The notes below the pieces were generated by a model. That model had not been told where the DNA came from. It saw only the letters and a program-made list of their open reading frames with translations, and ran no database searches. Below are positions 56,860 to 64,000 of a DNA stretch of 64,000 nt, piece by piece. This DNA comes from Candidatus Poribacteria bacterium (lineage in GTDB: Bacteria > Poribacteria > WGA-4E > WGA-3G): positions 1 through 64,000 of the forward strand of contig JAJEET010000063.1 in the NCBI GenBank assembly GCA_022820835.1, given 5' to 3'. Numbering within the stretch: the first letter of the stretch is position 1; every line of letters begins with the position of its first letter. A program made the position numbers and the translations under genes.

Positions 56860-58062
56860 TTACAACTTATCGACGGTGTACGCTTCTAACAGGTCTTCGC
56901 CCAAGTCTACACCGAAACCGGGGGCATCGTTGAGACTGAAAAATCCGTCACGAGTTTCGGGACGTAGGCGGCGATAGAGTTCGTTTTCGACACCGTCGCG
57001 GGAGGGACCGAAGGTCTCTGCCATACACGGCATCGGCAGACACGCTGTGAGATGTAATCCCCACGGTGTGCCTGCTTGATGCAACCACGTCGGAATACCG
57101 AGTTCAGCGGCTTCACGGGCAATCCGCAAACATTCCGTAAAACCACCTGCCCAACTGATATCCGGCTGAATCATATCTGCAGCCTTCCAACGCAACAACT
57201 CACGAAACCCGTATCGCGTGAACTCATGTTCACCAGAGACAATCCAAGCCTGTTGGACATCTCGAACGAGTTGTGCCATACCTGCGTAATCGTCAAGTGC
57301 GATGGGTTCCTCAATCCATTTGAGGTTCACATCAGCAGCTGCCTCAGCGAAACGGAGCGTGTAGTCCACATCCCAACGGAGGTAGATATCCGTCATCAGT
57401 TCCACCTCTGACCCGATAGCATCCCGCGCTGCATGTATCATCTCAACGTTTTCTGCGAACCCATCTTCTCCCTCGGCGAGTCCGTTGCGGAGCGGTAGCT
57501 TGCAGGCGGCGAACCCGTTTTCTGCGTAATAACCGACATCGGCACCCGTAGCATAAGCCGGAATTTTAAGACACGGTGTCTCTGTCACGAGACTGTAAAC
57601 GGGCGCGTCTACAATCTTTCCACACAGGTCAACAAGCGCGAGTTCTATACCGCTTAGGGCGTAAATCACCAAACCGCGCCGTCCGTAAATTGAGGTGATA
57701 TGATACAGATGCTCCCAAATCTCCTCAACATCAAGCGGATCGCGTCCGATAACAAAATGCTGGAGATGTTTCTCAATAATCATGGCACCAGCAAGTCCGC
57801 CGCCGCCGAGACCGTATCCTTTCAAACCCTTATCGGTCGTTATTTCTACGATTAACGCCCCTGCTTGCGTCGCGAAGGGACCGCGCCAGTCAACGTGTGC
57901 GGTTTGGGTAGCAGGCTTTTGCCACTGTCCTTTGGCAAATCCGAGATTCGGCATGGCGCGAGGGTTCAGGTTGACGTGCCACGTCCGAATGCCAGCGACG
58001 GTATGCCGCGTTTTTGCACGTTCCTTCCATGTAGCCGTGAGTTTGTTTTCATTGGCGTGCAT
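56860..58062 (-). CDS. Mandelate racemase/muconate lactonizing enzyme family dehydratase (L-rhamnonate dehydratase-like)
   Basis: LMTDIYLRWDVDYTLRFAEAAADVNLKWIEEPI, VSGEHEFTRYGF, DMIQPDISWAGGFTECLRIA. Confidence 0.8.
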   Translation of the reverse strand: MHANENKLTATWKERAKTRHTVAGIRTWHVNLNPRAMPNLGFAKGQWQKPATQTAHVDWRGPFATQAGALIVEITTDKGLKGYGLGGGGLAGAMIIEKHLQHFVIGRDPLDVEEIWEHLYHITSIYGRRGLVIYALSGIELALVDLCGKIVDAPVYSLVTETPCLKIPAYATGADVGYYAENGFAACKLPLRNGLAEGEDGFAENVEMIHAARDAIGSEVELMTDIYLRWDVDYTLRFAEAAADVNLKWIEEPIALDDYAGMAQLVRDVQQAWIVSGEHEFTRYGFRELLRWKAADMIQPDISWAGGFTECLRIAREAAELGIPTWLHQAGTPWGLHLTACLPMPCMAETFGPSRDGVENELYRRLRPETRDGFFSLNDAPGFGVDLGEDLLEAYTVDKL

Positions 58063-58122
58063 AATGTAATTCCTCTTAGATGCCCTTTAATTTGAGTGGT
58101 CAGGTTCGCAATTATCTATAGG

Positions 58123-60150
58123 TCACGATGGCAGCGCGAAATAACCTATTCCTGTGAAGAACCCGACAATCATCCATAATCCGACCATTACGTACTCGCC
58201 GAAGATCAAGCCGAAAGCAATGGGGCGAATCTTCCGATACGTTGCGGCACCACCAAATTTTAGTGCCATGTATTTAATGAACCACCCGACTAAAATAGAC
58301 GACCAGAGATGAAACGGTGGATACGTCGCGCCTAAGAGATAACCGATCGGATGCAACGACCACCAGACAAAGTTCTGCCGCATCCAGAGCATAAAACCTG
58401 TAAATCCAGCACCAGCGATCATACTGTAGACCTCAGCCCATTTCGTTTCGACAGGAAATTGGATGAGGTTGTTCATCCGCTGGAAATAGTTTCTCGGTGC
58501 GGCGACAAAGGACCAACTCTGCAAAAAGAGTGCACCCTTGCCGTATATCAGCGTCAATGAGGCGTAAACGGAGACCAGAATCGCAACAACGATTGCAATC
58601 CCCAAAATTGGTACAACGCGTCGTCGCGCGAGTCGGACTTCATCGGCTGCCTTGAAACTGTGCAGGAAGTTTGGCATCATGAACTCTCCCCAATCCCGGA
58701 GGAACGTGCGCTGGAAACTTAGAACCGCCAAACTCTTATGTCCGACAGCGTTGGAACCTAAGGTAATGTCAATATATTCTGAAGGAAAAAAGGGAGCCTG
58801 CACCAGCAGTAAACCGCCGTTAACAACCATCCAAGTCAGGACTACTGATGTGATAAAAATTGAGAGGAGCGTCACAATTGCGACCCATGTTGTTATGCCT
58901 GCGACAACCAAGAACACAGCTAAGGTAACAAACCCGAAGAGAAATCCGAGCAATGCAACACGATACGAGATAGGTTCGTTGGAATCATCTATTGGTTGCT
59001 TCGCTGTAGTCGTGGCGGTTGTCCGCACGTGTCCAAGTCCAAACGTTTTTCTGAAAACCGTTACAATATGTTCACGTCCAATCCAGAAAACCGCAGGTAC
59101 AAAGACGAGATAACCGCCCATCACCTGACGGCTGCAGCTAAGCCACGGACCGATGCCGAGTCCAATCGCATTCATGATGATATATTGAACTTTGAAAAAA
59201 ATGAAAAAGAACCAGAGACTGAACGATACCTCCAACGTCAGTAAGGTGGCGATGCCGATAACCGAGAAATAGATGACGAATCGCATCGCGGGCCACCATC
59301 CAAGCGTATGCCACGGTTTCTCGGTAAAAGCGCGGTGAATGTTATATATGAGTGGAATCTCTGGGACATTCGGAAAGTGGGCATGCAAGCCGTTGATAAG
59401 ATGCAACGCCACCGGCAGTGCCATTCCAGCCCAAAGGAGTTTGTTCTTGAAAAAAGCGTTGAGAAGTGTACCGGATGCCGGTTCTGCAGCGAGTTGGACC
59501 GGAATCTGAATTAAAGGAAAAGAGAAGCGTTCACGTTCCACCCACTGTTTTCGGAGGAGGGTCGTTAGGCAGATTGTTGTAAAATAGAAGACAAGGATGA
59601 AGAGTGTCCAGATGAGCAGCGGCTTGATCCAGACCAACCACGGCACACTTTCACCCGGAGCAATGCCTTCATAAAAGTCTGTTACTGCGCGAGTATCGGG
59701 GACAACGAGCCACTCTGGGATATGTGGATGTAAAATTTCTGCCCAATCATTTTCTGTTGTAGCAAAATAACGCACTGCGACGAGAGAGGGCAGCAGAAAT
59801 TGCAACAGCCCCATTGACGGAATGCCGACTGCCACGATTAGCATCATCCAGATGACAGTCAGTTCGAGTGCGGAGAAAGCAAAACGTCCACTCCGCATGA
59901 ATTTACGTAACGGGACATTGACGAGAAATACCAGAAATAGGAGTCCAAAAATTGAACCGACAGGTAAGTGGTTGCCTGCTATCTTGGTGTTTTGTAGAAA
60001 ATAGTTATTGTAGGGAGTGATTGCGCACATTGCAACCACTAAAAGCAACCCTACAAGAATAGCAGGAAATCGAATTTTAGCATTCGATCTGCCAGTTTCC
60101 CCAAAATTGTCCTTAAATGTATGAGCAGCCAATCGTTTATAGGTCTCCAA
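58123..60150 (-). CDS. Large multi-TM protein (DUF6785-like)
   Basis: More than 12 hydrophobic segments; ITPYNNYFLQNTKIAGNHLPVGSIFGLLFL and WVERERFSFPLIQIPVQL patterns. Family call from memory. Confidence 0.7.
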   Translation of the reverse strand: METYKRLAAHTFKDNFGETGRSNAKIRFPAILVGLLLVVAMCAITPYNNYFLQNTKIAGNHLPVGSIFGLLFLVFLVNVPLRKFMRSGRFAFSALELTVIWMMLIVAVGIPSMGLLQFLLPSLVAVRYFATTENDWAEILHPHIPEWLVVPDTRAVTDFYEGIAPGESVPWLVWIKPLLIWTLFILVFYFTTICLTTLLRKQWVERERFSFPLIQIPVQLAAEPASGTLLNAFFKNKLLWAGMALPVALHLINGLHAHFPNVPEIPLIYNIHRAFTEKPWHTLGWWPAMRFVIYFSVIGIATLLTLEVSFSLWFFFIFFKVQYIIMNAIGLGIGPWLSCSRQVMGGYLVFVPAVFWIGREHIVTVFRKTFGLGHVRTTATTTAKQPIDDSNEPISYRVALLGFLFGFVTLAVFLVVAGITTWVAIVTLLSIFITSVVLTWMVVNGGLLLVQAPFFPSEYIDITLGSNAVGHKSLAVLSFQRTFLRDWGEFMMPNFLHSFKAADEVRLARRRVVPILGIAIVVAILVSVYASLTLIYGKGALFLQSWSFVAAPRNYFQRMNNLIQFPVETKWAEVYSMIAGAGFTGFMLWMRQNFVWWSLHPIGYLLGATYPPFHLWSSILVGWFIKYMALKFGGAATYRKIRPIAFGLIFGEYVMVGLWMIVGFFTGIGYFALPS

Positions 60151-60181
60151 TTGTTAGCATCGGTTCAACAAACGTTCCTAT

Positions 60182-61642
60182 CTATTCCTCATCTCTCAGT
60201 GAAGGACGATAGAGACAGGTCTCCGCGTCAACGATACGTCCATCAGGCAGTGTATATTGATTCGGTGTCCCTCCACCCCATGGTGCCTTGAAATCTCGGC
60301 TGCGTACTTTATCCACTGCTTGTTGTTCGCTGACAGATTCCCATGAGAAACCATCCATGAGTTGCGCGTGAAGAGATGATTCTAATTCCTTATACGCTTC
60401 TTCGCCTGATAGGTTCTCAAACTCATCTGGGTCTGTCTCCAGATCGAAGAGGATGGATTCATCTTCAGGGAATGCGACGTATTTATAGCGAGGCGTTCGG
60501 AGCATACGCATCGGACCTGTCGTCTGTGGTGCCCAATATTCCGTGATTGCAGTGTCGCGCCAATCGTCTGTGTTGCCTGACATTAGATTTGTTAAATCTG
60601 CGCCATCCAAATCATCAGGAGTCGGGATGCCTGCCCGTGCACATAGGGTCGGGAAAAGATCGTTTAGCTCGACGGGTGCTGTTATCCTTGCCCCGTGTGA
60701 TTGCTGGATTTGCTTATCCCAGACGATCAAAGGTACACGTGCTGCCGCTTCGTAGTAACTCGATTTCCACCACTGTCCGTGTTCACCTGCCATCTCGCCG
60801 TGATCGGTTGTATAGACGATGATGGTGTTATCCAAAAAACCGTCGCGTTCCAGAAGCGCGAGCAAGTCTCCCACGGTCTCATCCAAGAATTCGCAACAGG
60901 CGTAGTAAGCTGCGCGTGCTTTTCTTGTCTCTTCAGGCGGGATATCCTGCGTGTTGAAATTATCTCGCAGCCCTTTCGCGAAGCGGTGCGTCTGCTCTAA
61001 GTGTCCTGGTGGGATATTCGGCATATCTACATTATCGGGCCAATATTTATCGAGGAGCCGTTTCGGTGCCGTGAGCGGAAAATGTGGACGACTGTAACTG
61101 GCAAGCAAGAACCACGGTTGATCTGACGGTTGCGATCTTAGGTATTCAAGGGTCTCCCCGTTAATAACGCGTTCTTGTAGAAGACTGCTTGGAATCTCTG
61201 TGACCCCCGCGAGCCGGGTTCGTCCCCGTACGCGAGATGGTGGATTTAGCGGGTCTGTTTGGTGTCCAGCATTGCCGCGTAAGTCACCGTACGGGCGGGA
61301 CTGGAATCCGTTGTGCTGTTCTTTACCGCCGAAGTGCATCTTACCGACAAGTGCGGTCGCGTAGCCGTGTTGTGCGAAATGTGCAGGCATCGTGAGATGT
61401 TCTGGGAAAAGAATTGATCCGTTATTCCACGCCGAACAGCGATGCGCGTGCTTACCTGTCAGCATACACATCCGAGATGGCGTACAGAGTGGGACTTGAC
61501 AATATGCACTCTCAAAATAGGTGCCGGAAGCAGCGAGACTGTCGAGATTTGGGGTCTGGACAATGGAATTACCTTCATACCCGATAGCATGCGGACTGTG
61601 TTCATCACTCATCAAAAATAGAATATTCGGTCTTTGCGCCAT
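60182..61642 (-). CDS. Sulfatase (type I, Cys-type)
   Basis: NILFLMSDEHSPHAIGYEGN; CTPSRMCMLTGKHAHR (CxPSR formylglycine signature); YTTDHGEMAGEHGQWWKSSYYEAAARVPLIV. Confidence 0.93.
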   Translation of the reverse strand: MAQRPNILFLMSDEHSPHAIGYEGNSIVQTPNLDSLAASGTYFESAYCQVPLCTPSRMCMLTGKHAHRCSAWNNGSILFPEHLTMPAHFAQHGYATALVGKMHFGGKEQHNGFQSRPYGDLRGNAGHQTDPLNPPSRVRGRTRLAGVTEIPSSLLQERVINGETLEYLRSQPSDQPWFLLASYSRPHFPLTAPKRLLDKYWPDNVDMPNIPPGHLEQTHRFAKGLRDNFNTQDIPPEETRKARAAYYACCEFLDETVGDLLALLERDGFLDNTIIVYTTDHGEMAGEHGQWWKSSYYEAAARVPLIVWDKQIQQSHGARITAPVELNDLFPTLCARAGIPTPDDLDGADLTNLMSGNTDDWRDTAITEYWAPQTTGPMRMLRTPRYKYVAFPEDESILFDLETDPDEFENLSGEEAYKELESSLHAQLMDGFSWESVSEQQAVDKVRSRDFKAPWGGGTPNQYTLPDGRIVDAETCLYRPSLRDEE

Positions 61643-61708
61643 GAATCAAAAATCTCCTTTAATTTTGCGTAGGGTGAGGAAGCCGTATCATTTCAAATTT
61701 GAACATTT

Positions 61709-61963
61709 TTAGCCGTGCGGTACAGCATAAGCGTGAAAATCTACATCAAAAGGCAGCATTATGTCTGAATCTTTTTGAGCGAAGTGCTGAGAAAAATCAA
61801 TGAGCGTGAAACCCACTAACTGTTTCGTCTCTGGATGGAAACGCAGGATAACATCTTCGGTGTATTCAACGTAGTCAGTATGCTCTGGCGTGCCCTTTGT
61901 TACATAGAGCACATCTGCTTCTCGGTCATAGACAATCTTGAGTCTGTCCTTATTGAGATCCAT
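61709..61963 (-). CDS. DUF2283-like small protein
   Basis: IVYDREADVLYVTKG...VILRFHPETKQLVGFTLIDFS. Confidence 0.75.
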   Translation of the reverse strand: MDLNKDRLKIVYDREADVLYVTKGTPEHTDYVEYTEDVILRFHPETKQLVGFTLIDFSQHFAQKDSDIMLPFDVDFHAYAVPHG

Positions 61964-62246
61964 GGAATCTCCTTTTTCTTATTGGGTATGCGGTAATAAT
62001 GAAATTGTTCCGAATCAGTTTAACAATAACAACAATACGGGTGTAATTGTGAGGTAAACTGCCAAAATCCTTATAATAAGTATATTTGTGGGGATCTATA
62101 GGAGACTGTTTTCTTCTGCCTGTCTGTACTGTTTCAAGAATCTCGTCACGGTGTTTTCTCAGTTCCCAATGATTTTCAAATATATGTTGCCATCTCTCAT
62201 CGGTTAATTCAATAAGATTACCCCACTTATCAGTAACCTGCCACAT
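61950..62246 (-). CDS. Small BECR/RelE-like (PBECR or DUF4258-like) putative nuclease
   Basis: LTDERWQHIFENHWELRKHRDEILETVQTG...KYTYYKDF...RIVVIVKLIRNNFIITAYPIRKRR; overlaps the next gene by 14 bp. Confidence 0.55.
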   Translation of the reverse strand: MWQVTDKWGNLIELTDERWQHIFENHWELRKHRDEILETVQTGRRKQSPIDPHKYTYYKDFGSLPHNYTRIVVIVKLIRNNFIITAYPIRKRRFHGSQ

Positions 62247-62300
62247 AAATATGCCTTTGTCGTTTGGTGTTACTTGCGTGTCCGCTTAGAAAGCACGTTT

Positions 62301-62444
62301 ATGGAAAATCCGACACTCAATGTAGTTTACACGATTTACCAACAATACGCAAGTGAAATACGGGGTAAATACGGAAAAATTGGACTTCTATTTCGCGAGG
62401 ATAGCAAGGTAGTAATGAAGTTATTTAAAATCCCGATACAATAG
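62301..62444 (+). CDS. Possible 47-aa small ORF (MENPTLNVVYTIYQQYASEIRGKYGKIGLLFREDSKVVMKLFKIPIQ)
   Basis: Translated by hand; below the ORF-track size cutoff; protein-like composition; no clear RBS. Confidence 0.25.
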   Translation: MENPTLNVVYTIYQQYASEIRGKYGKIGLLFREDSKVVMKLFKIPIQ

Positions 62445-62462
62445 CAAAATCGGATGGGTTTA

Positions 62463-64000
62463 TCAATGCGGCACTTTTGCCTTGCTTTTCGTGACACCGA
62501 GTATGAGTGCCGGCAACACAGTCTCAGAAATGTCAGCGGAATAGTCAAAGATCGTCCACCCTGAAGCTCCTAAGATACGGGATAGGTAAATCTGCTCGGC
62601 TACAGCATCGGGTGTTAGTAGCGAATTGGAGGCGGTTGCACCGATACCGGGATAAATGGGGACATTCTTAGGCATGAGCGCGATTTGGTTGGTTAGCAAT
62701 TCCGTAAAATAGCCGGGGTCTTCTGTATAATTCATCGGGCAGACAAAATCGACGTAACCAGATTTTGCCCAGGCGACCCAATCCTGCCCGATACTCTTGA
62801 TACATCCCGGATACCAGCCAAAGACAGCGGCAGAGATTTTGATTTCAGGATCAACTTCGCGCGAACGTTTGTGAATTAGGCGCACCAACCGTGTGATCTG
62901 TTGTACGCGCCACTCGGTATACTGCTCACCATAAGTACCGGTTTTCGGTAAGACCTCGGCGGGCCATTCGTTGATAGGCTTTCGTATTGTCCGCACAAAT
63001 CTCTCACGGCAGCCCTCACAGTAGCAGGCGTGGCTTCCCGGATAGCGGATATAATCGAGGTGGATACCGTCTACATCGTAATTTGTGACGATCTCAAGGA
63101 TACTATTTAATTCCAGAAGCACATTTTTCGGGTGTGACGGACAGAGCCAATTGAGTGCTTCTCCAGTTGCGGAGACTTGGGTACGTCCCGCCTCGCGTAT
63201 TTTTTCGACAAATGCTTTCGGCGCGCCTTCCAAATTCCACGTAATCTTCCAGACATGGACCTGCAAACCGTGTGCATGTGCTGCTTGAACGCACTGGGCA
63301 ATCTGGTCGCCGTATTCTGTGAAAGTCTTGCTCTGCGGTAAGATTTTGCTCGGATAGTGTGCGACACCTGCCCACGCCATGTTTGGGAGAATTATATTCA
63401 CGCCAGCGGCTGCTAACTCTTTCGCAGCGCGCGCCCAATCTCCCGGATATGCACCGAGCCCAGAGTGATTCCATACCGCGCGTCCTTCGGTTTCCACACT
63501 GGCGTGCGATAGGAAATAGGCTTTGGATAATTCAGCACGACTCGCACGGGCTGTCGTTATTGCGGAATTGTAATCCCCAGCATCAAATTCGGTGCGCGCT
63601 CGTTTCATCAAGTCTGATCCGGAATTTAACACTTGATTCGCTTCGCTGACATTGCTTCGTTGAACAAATTGCGCTAACTCCGTAAAATCTTTGGTGTGTC
63701 CAACGGTTGTCATCACTGTTATTGCCTGTTTAGCAAACGTTTGGCGAAATTCTGGAACGAGGTGTCCCAAGAGGGCAGCGAGCATCTGCGTCTTGCGTTG
63801 AACGTCATCAGAAAGGAAAACATGACTAAAGAAGACTCCCGCCTCCCCTACAAAAAGCGCAGGCAAGCCGGTTGATTCTCCGTTTTCACTATGCCAATAT
63901 CCGGCAACCTTGGTCTGTGGTATCGTAGGTTCTGCTACCGTAATGTTCCAGGAGGCCTGACTGATAAACGCTGGCATATCGAGGATCTCCGGTGCGTTCA
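62463..64000 (-). CDS. Family 10-like glycosyl hydrolase (GHL10/DUF187-like), 5' end outside the window
   Basis: AGVNIILPNMAWAGVAHYPSK, YDVDGIHLDYIRYPG, CPMNYTEDPGYF. The frame stays open upstream of the ATG at 63977 (NAPEILD-MPAF) to the window edge. Confidence 0.85.
   Translation of the reverse strand, partial: NAPEILDMPAFISQASWNITVAEPTIPQTKVAGYWHSENGESTGLPALFVGEAGVFFSHVFLSDDVQRKTQMLAALLGHLVPEFRQTFAKQAITVMTTVGHTKDFTELAQFVQRSNVSEANQVLNSGSDLMKRARTEFDAGDYNSAITTARASRAELSKAYFLSHASVETEGRAVWNHSGLGAYPGDWARAAKELAAAGVNIILPNMAWAGVAHYPSKILPQSKTFTEYGDQIAQCVQAAHAHGLQVHVWKITWNLEGAPKAFVEKIREAGRTQVSATGEALNWLCPSHPKNVLLELNSILEIVTNYDVDGIHLDYIRYPGSHACYCEGCRERFVRTIRKPINEWPAEVLPKTGTYGEQYTEWRVQQITRLVRLIHKRSREVDPEIKISAAVFGWYPGCIKSIGQDWVAWAKSGYVDFVCPMNYTEDPGYFTELLTNQIALMPKNVPIYPGIGATASNSLLTPDAVAEQIYLSRILGASGWTIFDYSADISETVLPALILGVTKSKAKVPH

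Noticed and set aside
1-64000. tRNA, rRNA, integrase or transposase genes
   Set aside because: None recognised by eye in intergenic gaps or in the ORF list; a dedicated tRNAscan/Infernal run would be needed to be certain.

Overview
64 kb chromosomal window dominated by protein-coding genes. The gene content (giant TPR and WD40 proteins, phytanoyl-CoA dioxygenase, sulfatase, enolase-superfamily dehydratase, DUF6785-type membrane protein) resembles Candidatus Poribacteria or Planctomycetes-like genomes; this assignment is inference only. Left part: hisZ-hisG-hisS, NUDIX, an ATPase with a nuclease-like C-terminus, uppP, a methyltransferase/glycosyltransferase pair, ispG and hisC. Centre (13.2-43.4 kb): a 30-kb co-directional array of five modular genes. 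These are an ECF sigma factor fused through one predicted TM helix to a WD40 propeller, a secreted WD40 protein, and three giant secreted TPR proteins (3192, 1926 and 2899 aa in the ORF track). Three of the five end in the same ~230-aa module. This array is the best candidate for an undescribed system. It is followed by a MoxR/DUF58/VWA locus, part of which is bracketed by two directly repeated MITE-like elements. Right part: a catabolic-looking group (PhyH, enolase superfamily, DUF6785-like, sulfatase, GHL10-like) and a toxin-antitoxin-like small gene pair. Two related families of MITE-like elements with TATAGT termini, several perfect palindromes and some near-consensus promoters lie between genes. 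No tRNA, rRNA, CRISPR array or transposase gene was recognised. All family calls come from reading the translated sequences; no database search was run.
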